Shown: piece after piece, positions 1 through 10,619 of the stretch | Layout of the letters: the number at the start of each line of letters is the position of its first letter | How positions within the stretch are numbered: the first letter of the stretch is position 1 | Assembly: GCF_019145435.1 (NCBI RefSeq) | Contig: NZ_JAHSTS010000002.1 | Location: 1,770,001 to 1,834,000, forward strand | Direction: 5' to 3' | Source of the DNA: Pseudomonas ekonensis | GTDB lineage: Bacteria; Pseudomonadota; Gammaproteobacteria; Pseudomonadales; Pseudomonadaceae | DNA: 64,000 bases | Notes under the pieces: generated by a model | Seen by the model: only the letters and a program-made list of their open reading frames with translations | What the model was told of the DNA's origin: nothing | Databases searched by the model: none | Position numbers and translations under genes: made by a program

Positions 1-30
1 GAGCGGTTGGTCAAGTCTTTCGTCCCGACC

Positions 31-387
31 GAGGCGCGCATTCTACAGCAGCCTCATTTGCTGTCAAGCGGTTATTTTCAGAAGTTTTCAAAATTTCTTT
101 TTCAACTTCAACCACTTGCGCTTTCGATCTCTCGTCAGCGGGAGGCGAATTCTACAGCGTTGCACGCTGCTGTCAACACCTCTTTTCTCCGCTTTCGACC
201 GGGAGGATCGAAACGCCGAAAGGGCCAAACAACGCCACCCTCCTCGACTCCCTCCGGGCTTCGCTGAACTGAAGCGATCCGCTGCCGAAAACTTCATAAC
301 TCATTGAATTTCAAGGAGTTTTCCGTTTCGACTGCGCCGGAAGTGGGGCGAATTATAGAGAACTGAAATCTGCCGTCAACACCTTTT
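31..387. repeat. Triplicated AT-rich spacer motif, no gene
   Basis: Three diverged copies of one motif lie at 31-68, 141-180 and 345-387. Each reads roughly GCGNATTCTACAG, then 10-20 variable bases, then CTGTCAAC or CTGTCAAG, and copies 2 and 3 continue into ACACCTNTTTT. The surrounding 1-427 is richer in A and T than the rest of the window and has no convincing reading frame. I do not know its role. A regulatory or stable-RNA-flanking repeat is possible. Confidence 0.55.
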
Positions 388-417
388 TCATATTTCTGTC
401 ATATCGATCAAAACACC

Positions 418-460
418 CCAAAAACAAGAAGGCCGACCTCTTCGAGGTCGGCCTTCTTTT
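418..460 (-). terminator. Rho-independent terminator after bauC
   Basis: A perfect 15-bp stem (426-440 with 444-458, core GAAGGCCGACCTC) closes a TTC loop. Read on the minus strand it follows the bauC stop by about 10 bases and is followed by TTGTTTTTGGGG. There is also a T run on the plus side, so it may work in both directions. Confidence 0.85.
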
Positions 461-468
461 CCCTCTAT

Positions 469-1962
<1,494 letters not shown>

Positions 1963-1985
1963 CGGGAACTCCTGAATTTGTCCAC

Positions 1986-2007
1986 AGGCACCCGTGACCG
2001 GGTGCCT
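1986..2007 (-). other. Intercistronic hairpin between bauA and bauC
   Basis: Perfect 9-bp stem AGGCACCCG / CGGGTGCCT with a TGAC loop in the 75-base gap between the two bau genes. No U tract follows on the minus strand, so it looks more like an mRNA-processing or attenuating hairpin than a full terminator. Confidence 0.5.
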
Positions 2008-2037
2008 GCCGTTTGTAGGTCTATATAGAGGGAAGAA

Positions 2038-3387
2038 TCAGTCGAGCTTGTTCAGCACGTCGCCGACCGCGTCGAACAGACGGTCGAGGTCTTGCGGCTT
2101 GCTGTTGAAGGTTGGGCCGAACTGCAGGGTGTCGCCGCCGAAGCGCACGTAGAACCCGGCTTTCCACAGCGCCATGCCGGCCTCGAACGGACGCACGATG
2201 GCGTCGCCGTCGCGGGCGGCGATCTGGATCGCGCCGGCCAGGCCATAGTTGCGGATGTCGATGACGTTCTTCGAACCCTTCAGGCCGTGCAGGGCGTTCT
2301 CGAAGTGCGGCGCGACGTCGGCCACGCTCTGCACCAGGTTTTCCTTCTGCAGCAGGTCGAGGGCCGCAATGCCGGCGGCACAGGCCACCGGGTGCGCCGA
2401 GTAGGTGTAGCCGTGGGGGAATTCCACCGCGTATTCCGGGGTCGGCTGGTTCATGAAGGTCTGGTAGATCTCGGAGCTGGCGATCACCGCGCCCATCGGG
2501 ATGGCGCCGTTGGTGACTTGCTTGGCGATGCACATCAGGTCCGGGGTCACGCCGAACGTGGTGGCGCCGAACATGGTGCCGGTACGGCCGAAACCGGTGA
2601 TCACTTCGTCGAACACCAACAGGATGCCGTGCTGGTCGCAGATCTCGCGCAGGCGCTTGAGGTAACCCTGCGGCGGCACCAGCACGCCGGCGGAACCGGC
2701 CAGCGGCTCAACGAAGACCGCCGCGATGTTCGAAGCATCGTGCAGCTCGATCAGTTTCAGCAGCTCATCGGCCAGGGCGATGCCGCCCTGCTCCGGCATG
2801 CCGCGGGAGAAGGCATTGCTCGCCAGCAGGGTGTGCGGCAAGTGGTCGACGTCCATCATCGCCTGACCGAACAGTTTGCGGTTGCCGTTGACGCCGCCCA
2901 GGCTGGTGCCGGCGATGTTCACGCCGTGGTAGCCACGGGCGCGGCCGATCATTTTGGTCTTGGTCGGCTGGCCTTTCAGGCGCCAGTAGGCACGCACCAT
3001 TTTCACCGCGGTGTCGGCGCACTCGGAGCCGGAGTCTGTGAAGAACACGTGGTTCAGGTTGCCCGGGGTCAGCGCGGTGATCTTCTCCGCCAACTGGAAC
3101 GACAGCGGGTGGCCGTACTGGAAGCCAGGCGAATAGTCGAGGGTGCCCAACTGCTTGGCGACCGCCTCCTGGATTTCCTTGCGGGTGTGCCCGGCGCCGC
3201 AGGTCCACAGGCCGGACAGCGAGTCGTACACCTTGCGGCCCTTGTCGTCGATCAGCCAGCTGCCCTCGGCGCCGACGATCAGGCGCGGATCGCGCTGAAA
3301 GTTGCGGTTCGCGGTGTACGGCATCCAGTGCGCGTCCAGCTTCAGTTGGCTGGCCAGTGGCGACGACGCGTTTTCAGGCATGTTCAT
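2038..3387 (-). CDS. bauA: Beta-alanine--pyruvate aminotransferase
   Basis: 449-residue class III PLP-dependent omega-transaminase. It moves the amino group of beta-alanine (or another omega-amino acid) to pyruvate, giving 3-oxopropanoate and alanine. The PLP lysine lies in CIAKQVTNGA near residue 289, and the cofactor aspartate in VFDEVITGFGRTG. I chose the ATG at 3387 because GAGG sits eight bases upstream; an in-frame TTG two codons earlier has no such site. The length matches the family. It heads a minus-strand unit with bauC and diverges from the LysR gene bauR, as in the P. aeruginosa bau locus. Confidence 0.92.
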   Translation of the reverse strand: MNMPENASSPLASQLKLDAHWMPYTANRNFQRDPRLIVGAEGSWLIDDKGRKVYDSLSGLWTCGAGHTRKEIQEAVAKQLGTLDYSPGFQYGHPLSFQLAEKITALTPGNLNHVFFTDSGSECADTAVKMVRAYWRLKGQPTKTKMIGRARGYHGVNIAGTSLGGVNGNRKLFGQAMMDVDHLPHTLLASNAFSRGMPEQGGIALADELLKLIELHDASNIAAVFVEPLAGSAGVLVPPQGYLKRLREICDQHGILLVFDEVITGFGRTGTMFGATTFGVTPDLMCIAKQVTNGAIPMGAVIASSEIYQTFMNQPTPEYAVEFPHGYTYSAHPVACAAGIAALDLLQKENLVQSVADVAPHFENALHGLKGSKNVIDIRNYGLAGAIQIAARDGDAIVRPFEAGMALWKAGFYVRFGGDTLQFGPTFNSKPQDLDRLFDAVGDVLNKLD

Positions 3388-3480
3388 GGGCAAAACCTCG
3401 CAGGGCGATAAGCGGCAGGGAGATGAAAGTCGTTGTTGCAGCTACGTTGCCACGCCGATAAAGTCGGTGAAATTCAACTT

Positions 3481-3499
3481 TTCTAACTTTCAGTTAGAA
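3481..3499. promoter_or_regulatory. Dyad in the bauA-bauR divergent promoter
   Basis: A perfect 8-bp inverted repeat TTCTAACT-TTC-AGTTAGAA lies in the 138-base gap between the divergent starts of bauA and bauR, 26 bases before the bauR ATG. Its position and symmetry suit a LysR-type binding site (T-N11-A pattern) used for bauA activation and bauR autoregulation. This is inference. Confidence 0.6.
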
Positions 3500-3525
3500 C
3501 ACCGCTAAACATTGAGCCTTTGAAC

Positions 3526-4446
3526 ATGAGCAGCCGCCGCCCCGATCCGCTGGCCCAGGTCAGCGACTTTGACATCCGCCTGCTGCGCATCTTCCGCAGC
3601 GTGGTCGAGTCCGGCGGGTTCTCCGCGGCGGAGACCGTGCTCGGCATCGGCCGCTCGGCGATCAGCCAGCAGATGAGCGACCTTGAGCAGCGCCTCGGCC
3701 TGCGTCTGTGCCAACGCGGGCGCGCCGGGTTCTCCCTGACCGAAGAAGGCCGGGAGGTCTATCAGTCGGCGCTGCAACTGTTGAGCGCGCTGGAAACCTT
3801 CCGCACCGAGGTCAACGGCCTGCACCAGCACTTGCGCGGTGAGCTGATCATCGGTCTGACCGACAACCTCGTCACCCTGCCCCACATGCGCATCACCCAT
3901 GCCTTGGCGCAATTGAAGGAGCGCGGGCCGGACGTGCAGATCCAGATCCGCATGATTGCCCCCAACGAAGTCGAGCAAGGCGTGCTCGACGGCCGCCTGC
4001 ACGTCGGCGTGGTGCCCCAGGCCAGCGCGCTGTCGGGGCTGGAGTACCAGCCGCTGTACAGCGAACGCTCGCTGCTCTATTGCGCGGTCGGTCATCCGCT
4101 GTTCTATGTGGACGACAGGCAACTGGACGACGAACGCCTCAACAGCCAGGACGCCATCGCCCCGACCTTCCGCCTGCCGGCAGAGATCCAGGCGCACTAT
4201 CAGGCGCTCAACTGCACCGCCAGCGCTTCGGACCGCGAGGGCATGGCGTTCCTGATCCTCACCGGGCGCTACATCGGCTACCTGCCGGATCACTACGCCA
4301 GCCTCTGGGTGCAGCAGGGTCGCCTACGGGCGCTCAAGGCGGGCAGCCGCTTCTATGACCTGAGCCTGGCCTCGGTCACACGCAAGGGGCGGCGCCCGCA
4401 TCTGGTGCTTGAGAGCTTTCTCGACAGCCTGGCGGCCACGCGCTGA
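3526..4446 (+). CDS. bauR: LysR-type regulator of beta-alanine use
   Basis: 306-residue LysR-type transcriptional regulator. The N-terminal winged helix-turn-helix (about residues 12-70, FDIRLLRIFRSVVESGGF followed by GRSAISQQMSDLEQRLG) is followed by a periplasmic-binding-protein-like effector domain. Position, strand and partner match bauR of P. aeruginosa, the activator of bauABCD, so beta-alanine is the likely inducer. The start is uncertain: a TTG at 3520 is in frame, but the ATG at 3526 has a weak GAG at suitable spacing. A TetR gene follows on the same strand after 134 bases. Confidence 0.85.
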   Translation: MSSRRPDPLAQVSDFDIRLLRIFRSVVESGGFSAAETVLGIGRSAISQQMSDLEQRLGLRLCQRGRAGFSLTEEGREVYQSALQLLSALETFRTEVNGLHQHLRGELIIGLTDNLVTLPHMRITHALAQLKERGPDVQIQIRMIAPNEVEQGVLDGRLHVGVVPQASALSGLEYQPLYSERSLLYCAVGHPLFYVDDRQLDDERLNSQDAIAPTFRLPAEIQAHYQALNCTASASDREGMAFLILTGRYIGYLPDHYASLWVQQGRLRALKAGSRFYDLSLASVTRKGRRPHLVLESFLDSLAATR

Positions 4447-4580
4447 AACCCGTGCGCCCCGGCGCCATCGCCAGCAGGCTGGCGACTACAGGGGTTTTAT
4501 CGCATCAGCTCTTGTCTGGGCGGTGCGGGTGCGCTATCAACGCCACTGGTTGCCCCAACAAAACCGAACCGGAAGCGCCT

Positions 4581-5231
4581 ATGACCCTTGAAGTCCCAGC
4601 CCATGGCGGCAAGCCCGCCAGCCGCATTCGTCAGAAGAACGAAGAGACCATCATCAAAGCCGCCGAAGACGAGTTCGCCCGTCACGGGTACAAAGGCACC
4701 AGCATGAACACCATCGCCACCAAGGCCGGATTGCCCAAGGCGAACCTGCATTACTACTTCACCAACAAGCTGGGGCTGTACGTGGCGGTGCTGAGCAACA
4801 TCCTCCAGCTGTGGGACAGCACCTTCAACACCCTCACCGCCGACGACGACCCGGCCGAAGCGCTGACCCGCTACATCCGCGCCAAGATGGAATTCTCCCG
4901 GCGCCAGCCGCAGGCCTCGCGGATCTTCGCCATGGAAGTGATCAGCGGCGGCGAATGCCTGACCGAGTATTTCAACCAGGACTACCGCGCCTGGTTCCAG
5001 GGCCGGGCGGCGGTGTTCCAGGCCTGGATCGACGCCGGCAAGATGGATCCGGTGGATCCGGTGCACCTGATCTTCCTGCTGTGGGGCAGCACCCAGCATT
5101 ACGCCGACTTCGCCACGCAGATCTGCCGGGTCACCGGCCGCAGCAAACTGACCAAACAGGACATGGAAGACGCCGGCGACCACCTCATCCGCATCATCCT
5201 CAAAGGTTGCGGCCTCACTCCTTCTTTATAA
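4581..5231 (+). CDS. TetR-family regulator, RutR-like
   Basis: 216-residue TetR-family repressor. The helix-turn-helix is AAEDEFARHGYKGTSMNTIA with GLPKANLHYYF. The C-terminal half resembles E. coli RutR: it shares RQPQASRIFAMEV, DPVHLIFLLWGSTQHYADFA and the overall length. RutR-type regulators sense uracil and control pyrimidine breakdown, which yields beta-alanine, so a position beside the bau genes fits; the actual ligand and targets are unknown. I chose the ATG at 4581. The 134 bases before it carry a lone REP half (ATCGCCAGCAGGCTGGCG) and no gene. It is seven bases upstream of the yigZ-like gene and is probably co-transcribed with it. Confidence 0.75.
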   Translation: MTLEVPAHGGKPASRIRQKNEETIIKAAEDEFARHGYKGTSMNTIATKAGLPKANLHYYFTNKLGLYVAVLSNILQLWDSTFNTLTADDDPAEALTRYIRAKMEFSRRQPQASRIFAMEVISGGECLTEYFNQDYRAWFQGRAAVFQAWIDAGKMDPVDPVHLIFLLWGSTQHYADFATQICRVTGRSKLTKQDMEDAGDHLIRIILKGCGLTPSL

Positions 5232-5238
5232 GACGCTT

Positions 5239-5820
5239 ATGCCATTCACCCTCAGCGGCCTTTGCGAATACCGCGAAGAGATTCGCAAAAGCCGTTTCAT
5301 CACCTTCGCCGCACCGATCGACAGCCCCGCCGACGCGCAGGCGTTCATCGAACGGCACAGCGACCTGAACGCCTCGCACAATTGCTGGGCCTGGAAACTC
5401 GGCGACCAGTACCGCAGCAACGACGACGGCGAACCGGGCGGCACCGCCGGCCGGCCGATCCTGGCGGCCATCGAGGCCCAGGACTGCGACCGGGTCGCGG
5501 TGCTGGTGATCCGCTGGTACGGCGGCATTCAGCTAGGCACCGGCGGTCTGGCCCGGGCCTACGGCGGCGGGGCCAACAAGTGCCTGCAGGCGGCGGCGAA
5601 AACCGAGCTGGTCAGCCGCGTGCCGCTGCGCTGCGCCTGCGCCTTCGGCGAACTGGCCTTGGTGAAACTGCGGGTGGCGGAATCGGGCGGATGGGTGACG
5701 GAAGAACACTTCACCGCCAACGGGGTCGATCTGAATCTCGCCGTCGGGCCGGCGCAGATCGAGGCACTGCAAACGCAACTGGCCGATTTGAGCCGCGGGC
5801 GGATCGTGCTCCAGCGCTGA
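5239..5820 (+). CDS. yigZ: YigZ/IMPACT-family protein
   Basis: 193-residue UPF0029/IMPACT family protein. The N-terminal half contains the family core (SRFITFAAPIDSPADAQAFI, NDDGEPGGTAGRPIL, RWYGGIQLGTGGLARAYG) and the C-terminal third is the small DUF1949-like ferredoxin-fold domain. The eukaryotic relative IMPACT modulates translation control; the role of bacterial YigZ is not settled. It follows the TetR gene by seven bases, suggesting one operon. Length and motifs are complete. Confidence 0.88.
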   Translation: MPFTLSGLCEYREEIRKSRFITFAAPIDSPADAQAFIERHSDLNASHNCWAWKLGDQYRSNDDGEPGGTAGRPILAAIEAQDCDRVAVLVIRWYGGIQLGTGGLARAYGGGANKCLQAAAKTELVSRVPLRCACAFGELALVKLRVAESGGWVTEEHFTANGVDLNLAVGPAQIEALQTQLADLSRGRIVLQR

Positions 5821-5890
5821 GCCCTATCGAGGCGTCGCGCACCCTGACCGCTTATTCCGTACAGTTGCCCACATCGGCTGTGGGCCCGCC

Positions 5891-6324
5891 TGTGGATAAC
5901 CTGAGCACATCCCGCTGTAACCCTTCTGTCATGGGGCTTTGCGGGATTTGTTCACTTTTCGCCCACTTTGCCGCTCGAAAAACAAATTCCACACTAAAAC
6001 AATCAGTTAGCTCGGTTTATCACCTTTGGAAGAAAGCCGGGCGGCGCTTATGCCCGACGTTTGCGCTTGCGCACAAATACTGTGGAGCAACCTGTGGATA
6101 AGCCGTTCATGGCTGGCGCAGCCGCCGATTCCGCAAGGTTCACACTGGCTTGATCATTTTTTGATCAAGCCGCGAAGCGCAAAACCTGTGCCGGATCAAT
6201 GGCCTCGGCGCCAAGTGGCGTTGGCTTATGCAGCCTTCTGCGGTCGAACGCTCTGCCTCACTGGCCGCCGGCCCCTGCCGCAGCGTGGCGCTGACCGGAT
6301 GGCCAGGAAACAGCTTTATCCACA
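5891..6324. promoter_or_regulatory. Three perfect DnaA boxes
   Basis: The consensus DnaA box occurs exactly three times: TGTGGATAA at 5891-5899 and 6093-6101, and TTATCCACA on the plus strand at 6316-6324. The first two lie in a 437-base gene-free gap (5821-6257) whose middle (about 5930-6030) is AT-richer than the neighbourhood; the third lies inside the adjacent membrane-protein gene. A looser box, TGTGGAGCA, sits at 6081. No dnaA, rpmH or parAB gene is nearby, so this is not the classical oriC. DnaA titration or DnaA-controlled transcription is possible. Confidence 0.5.
6147..6171. other. Perfect T-loop hairpin in the gap
   Basis: A 10-bp perfect stem GGCTTGATCA / TGATCAAGCC with a TTTTT loop lies between yigZ and the convergent membrane-protein gene. 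It sits where a bidirectional terminator would be expected but lacks a clear U tract outside the stem. Confidence 0.45.
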
Positions 6325-6707
6325 GGCAACACCTGGGCGATGCCCCACGCCAGCTCAAACAGCAAGAACCCCAGCAGCAACGCGCTGGCGCCGTTAACCC
6401 AGGCGTAGGCCTGCCAGGTCGCGAAGGGGAACCTCGCCACCGCGTCGTACCGCCCGTACATCGGTTGCGGATCGCGGATCCGCAGCACCGCCCACACGCA
6501 AACCAGCGAGCCCAACAGGTTCGCCATCAGCAAGTGCTCCGGCGCAAACGCCGGCAGTTCTCCGGGCAGACCCAGCGCCCGACCCAGCACCGCCAAACCC
6601 TCATGCGCCAGGGCAAAACTCCACGGCGTGGCAAACGCCGCCGTCACGATCAGGTCATACCAGGCACTGCCGCGCACCAGGCGGCGATACTGCGTTGAAG
6701 TCCACAT
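6258..6707 (-). CDS. Small integral membrane protein, MerR-linked
   Basis: 149-residue hypothetical inner-membrane protein. Three or four hydrophobic stretches are visible: around DLIVTAAFATPWSFALAHEG, HLLMANLLGSLVCVWAVLRI and NGASALLLGFLLFELAWGIA. I do not recognise a named family. I start it at the ATG at 6707 (MWTSTQYRRL). A MerR-type promoter (6741-6770) points into this gene from just upstream, and the divergent neighbour encodes a MerR regulator, so it is probably the regulator's main target. The last 20 residues are Ala/Gly/Pro-rich and may be poorly conserved. Confidence 0.7.
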   Translation of the reverse strand: MWTSTQYRRLVRGSAWYDLIVTAAFATPWSFALAHEGLAVLGRALGLPGELPAFAPEHLLMANLLGSLVCVWAVLRIRDPQPMYGRYDAVARFPFATWQAYAWVNGASALLLGFLLFELAWGIAQVLPVDKAVSWPSGQRHAAAGAGGQ

Positions 6708-6740
6708 CGTCCATGCTCCGAAAATTGAGGGAGCACTCAC

Positions 6741-6770
6741 GCTAAAGCCTGGAGTATGCTCCAGGGTCAA
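6741..6770 (-). promoter_or_regulatory. MerR-type promoter with spacer dyad
   Basis: On the minus strand a -35 TTGACC (6765-6770) and a -10-like TTTAGC (6741-6746) are separated by about 18-19 bp that contain the perfect dyad CTGGAGTATGCTCCAG (6749-6764). A long spacer filled by a dyad is the signature of MerR-activated promoters. It drives the membrane-protein gene at 6258-6707. Confidence 0.75.
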
Positions 6771-6790
6771 ACACTGTCGGGACGTCTCAG

Positions 6791-7147
6791 ATGCGCATCG
6801 GTGAGTTAGCCCAGGCCAGCGCCGTCAGCCGCGACACCCTGCGCTTCTACGAGCAGCGCGGGCTGATCGCCGCACTGCGCACGGCCAACGGCTACCGCGA
6901 CTATCCGCCGGAGACGGTGCAACTGGTGCTCTACATCAAGACCGCCCAGCGCCTAGGGTTCACCCTCAACGAAATCGGCGGCAGCGTCGCCGCGCTGTGG
7001 CAGGCGCCCGACCCGGACAACGCCGTCGCGCAACTGCTGCGCGACAAGCTGCAACTGATCGAAACCCGCATCGACGAACTGGGCGCCCTGCGCGCCGAGC
7101 TGCAGCAGCGGCTCGGCCAGGCGTGCCCGCTTAACCCACGAGCCTGA
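6791..7147 (+). CDS. MerR-family regulator
   Basis: 118-residue MerR-family regulator. The winged helix-turn-helix begins MRIGELAQASAVSRDTLRFY and includes YEQRGLI and NGYRDY; a coiled-coil helix (about residues 75-108) is followed by a short tail with one cysteine (QACPLNP). A metal-sensing member would normally show two cysteines, so the inducer is unclear. The gene is divergent from the membrane-protein gene with a MerR promoter between them, and is followed after 19 bases by an SDR gene, probably in one operon. Confidence 0.85.
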   Translation: MRIGELAQASAVSRDTLRFYEQRGLIAALRTANGYRDYPPETVQLVLYIKTAQRLGFTLNEIGGSVAALWQAPDPDNAVAQLLRDKLQLIETRIDELGALRAELQQRLGQACPLNPRA

Positions 7148-7166
7148 ACATTCAAGGAAGCCCTTC

Positions 7167-7850
7167 ATGTCCGCAAAAACCGCACTGATCATCGGCGCCT
7201 CCCGAGGCCTGGGCCTGGGCCTGGTGAAAACCCTGCTGGCCGACGGCTGGCAAGTCACCGCGACCGTCCGCGATCCGCAGAAGGCCCAGGCGCTGCAAGC
7301 GCTGGGCAAGGTGCGCATCGAGAAACTCGACATGGACGACCAGCAAGCCGTGATCGCCCTCAGCCAGCAGCTCAAGGGCGAGACCTTCGACCTGCTGTTC
7401 GTCAACGCCGGGGTCAAGGGTCCCGAGGTGCAGACGCCCGGCGGCGCGACGCTGGCGGAAGTGGGCCAGCTGTTCTTCACCAACGCCGTGGCGCCGATCA
7501 ACCTGGCCCAGCGCTTCGTCGGGCAGATCCGCGACGGCAGCGGCGTGCTGGCGTTCATGAGTTCGGTGCTGGGCAGCGTGACCATGCCCGACGCGCCGGA
7601 ACTGGCCCTCTACAAGGCCAGCAAGGCAGCGCTCAACTCGATGACCAACAGCTTCGTCACCCAGTTGGCCGAGCAGAAGCTCACCGTGCTGTCGCTGCAT
7701 CCGGGCTGGGTGAAGACCGACATGGGCGGCGAAGGCGCCGACATCGACGTGGACACCAGCACCCGTGGCCTGGTGGATCAGGTGGACGCGTTCGCCGGCA
7801 AGGGCGGCCATCATTTCGTCAACTACAAGGGCGAGACCATTCCTTGGTGA
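7167..7850 (+). CDS. SDR-family oxidoreductase
   Basis: 227-residue classical short-chain dehydrogenase/reductase. The N-terminal NAD(P) motif is GASRGLGLG (residues 9-17), then NAG in VNAGVKGP, a serine in FMSSVLGS and the catalytic YKASK. An arginine after the second strand (ATVRDP) suggests NADPH. The substrate is unknown. It is likely co-transcribed with the upstream MerR gene. Length is normal for a single-domain SDR. Confidence 0.85.
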   Translation: MSAKTALIIGASRGLGLGLVKTLLADGWQVTATVRDPQKAQALQALGKVRIEKLDMDDQQAVIALSQQLKGETFDLLFVNAGVKGPEVQTPGGATLAEVGQLFFTNAVAPINLAQRFVGQIRDGSGVLAFMSSVLGSVTMPDAPELALYKASKAALNSMTNSFVTQLAEQKLTVLSLHPGWVKTDMGGEGADIDVDTSTRGLVDQVDAFAGKGGHHFVNYKGETIPW

Positions 7851-7904
7851 TCCCCTGCCCGCGATAGCGGCCTTGCAGGCGCATTCCTGTCGAATGTGCC
7901 GCCG

Positions 7905-7989
7905 TCTTCGCGGGCAAGCCCGCTCCCACGGGGTTCTGCAGTCACCGCATTGGCGGCAGCTGTCCGGTCGGATCCGGCTTGCCCGCGAC
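7905..7989. repeat. REP doublet (REPIN)
   Basis: A REP core CGCGGGCAAGCCCGCTCCCACGG lying at 7909-7931 faces an inverted partial copy GGCTTGCCCGCGACA at about 7976-7990. It sits in the 249-base gap before the 8-oxoguanine deaminase gene. No other feature is visible in that gap. Confidence 0.7.
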
Positions 7990-8099
7990 ACGGTTTTGCC
8001 CGACACTGCGCACCTCGCCCCCGTGGCGACCCTGGATCAGCAGACAGGGCAACACTGAGCTGGCAACCCTGAACCCCACTTTCAGAGGAGCCGGCCACC

Positions 8100-9458
8100 A
8101 TGCCTGCGACCCGTATCTGGCTACAAAATCCCCTCGCGATCTTCACCGCCAACCACCTCGACGCCCGTGGCGGCCTGGTGCTGCAGGACGGCCTGATCGC
8201 CGAAACGCTCGCCGCCGGCCAGCGACCGTCCGCGCCGTGCGATCAAGTGTTCGACGCCCGTGAGCACGTCATCCTACCGGGCCTGATCAACACCCATCAC
8301 CACTTCTACCAGACCCTGACCCGCGCCTGGGCGCCGGTGGTCAACCAACCGCTGTTCCCGTGGCTGAAGACCCTGTACCCGGTGTGGGCGCGCCTGACGC
8401 CGGAGAAGCTCGCCCTGGCCACCAAGGTCGCCCTGGCCGAACTGCTGCTGTCGGGCTGCACCACTGCCGCCGATCACCATTACCTGTTCCCGGACGGCCT
8501 GGAGAACGCTATCGACGTGCAGGTGCAGAGCGTCCGCGAGCTGGGCATGCGGGCGATGCTCACCCGGGGCTCGATGAGCCTGGGCGAGAAGGACGGCGGC
8601 CTGCCGCCGCAGCAGACCGTGCAGGAAGGCCAGGTGATCCTCGATGACAGCCAGCGCCTGATCCGCGAGTACCACGAGCGCGGCAACGGTGCGCAGATCC
8701 AGATCGCCCTGGCGCCGTGCTCGCCGTTTTCGGTGACCCCGCAAATCATGTCGGCCAGCGCCGAGCTCGCCGACTCGCTCGACGTGCGCCTGCATACCCA
8801 CCTGGCCGAAACCCTCGACGAAGAAGACTTCTGCCTGCAACGGTTCGGCCTGCGCACCGTGGACTACCTGGACAGCGTCGGCTGGCTCGGCCCGCGCACC
8901 TGGCTGGCCCACGGCATCCACTTCAACCCGGACGAAATCGCCCGCCTCGGCGCCGCCGGCACCGGCATCTGCCATTGCCCGAGCTCCAACATGCGCCTGG
9001 CGTCCGGCATCTGCCCGAGCATCGAACTGACCGACGCCGGCGCACCGCTGGGCCTGGGCGTGGACGGTTCGGCGTCCAACGACGCATCGAACATGATCCT
9101 CGAAGCGCGTCAGGCCCTGTACATCCAGCGCCTGCGCTACGGCGCCGAAAAGATCACCCCGGAACGGGTGCTGGGCTGGGCGACCAAAGGCTCGGCGAGC
9201 CTGTTGGGGCGCACCGACATCGGCGAGCTGGCGGTGGGCAAGCAGGCCGACCTGGCGCTGTTCAAGCTCGATGAGCTGAGGTTCTCCGGCAGCCACGACC
9301 CGGTGTCGGCGCTGCTGCTGTGCGGCGCTGACCGGGCCGACCGGGTGATGGTGGGCGGCCAGTGGCGGGTCATCGACGGCCAGGTCGAAGGGCTGGACCT
9401 CAAGGGCCTGATCGCCGACCACAGCCAGGCGGCCCGGCAACTGATCGCCGGCGCCTGA
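8100..9458 (+). CDS. 8-oxoguanine deaminase
   Basis: 452-residue amidohydrolase of the cytosine/guanine deaminase type. It hydrolyses 8-oxoguanine (and possibly guanine-like bases) to urate plus ammonia. The metal-binding HxH lies in GLINTHHHFYQT (about residues 60-70); other family marks are HTHLAETLDEE, AHGIHFNPDE and GLGVDGSASND. P. aeruginosa PA0142, its apparent counterpart, was characterised as an 8-oxoguanine deaminase. The ATG follows AGAGGAG. It is near an adenine deaminase gene, so the two may form a purine-base salvage set. Confidence 0.88.
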   Translation: MPATRIWLQNPLAIFTANHLDARGGLVLQDGLIAETLAAGQRPSAPCDQVFDAREHVILPGLINTHHHFYQTLTRAWAPVVNQPLFPWLKTLYPVWARLTPEKLALATKVALAELLLSGCTTAADHHYLFPDGLENAIDVQVQSVRELGMRAMLTRGSMSLGEKDGGLPPQQTVQEGQVILDDSQRLIREYHERGNGAQIQIALAPCSPFSVTPQIMSASAELADSLDVRLHTHLAETLDEEDFCLQRFGLRTVDYLDSVGWLGPRTWLAHGIHFNPDEIARLGAAGTGICHCPSSNMRLASGICPSIELTDAGAPLGLGVDGSASNDASNMILEARQALYIQRLRYGAEKITPERVLGWATKGSASLLGRTDIGELAVGKQADLALFKLDELRFSGSHDPVSALLLCGADRADRVMVGGQWRVIDGQVEGLDLKGLIADHSQAARQLIAGA

Positions 9459-9632
9459 TCCGGGGGCATCCAGGGCGGGGGCTCTTGCTCCTGCCCTCGG
9501 CTGCCTTGATTGGCGCCCCGCCAGCAGGCTGACTGCCACCGTTTTACCCAAGCCGCACGATGATCGCCCGGTCAGGTTTTGCCATCTGTTGCGGCGCACA
9601 TCTGTAGAATGCCCGCCATCCGCACCTGATGA

Positions 9633-10595
<963 letters not shown>

Positions 10596-10619
10596 CGCCT
10601 GACCTGCGGGAACCCATCG

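Noticed and set aside
1..427. Possible tRNA or rRNA end at the left edge
   Set aside because: I could not find a cloverleaf or conserved rRNA sequence; only the repeated motif is visible.
6147..6171. Bidirectional terminator between yigZ and the membrane-protein gene
   Set aside because: The stem is perfect, but the T run is in the loop and neither flank has a U tract, so I list it only as a hairpin.
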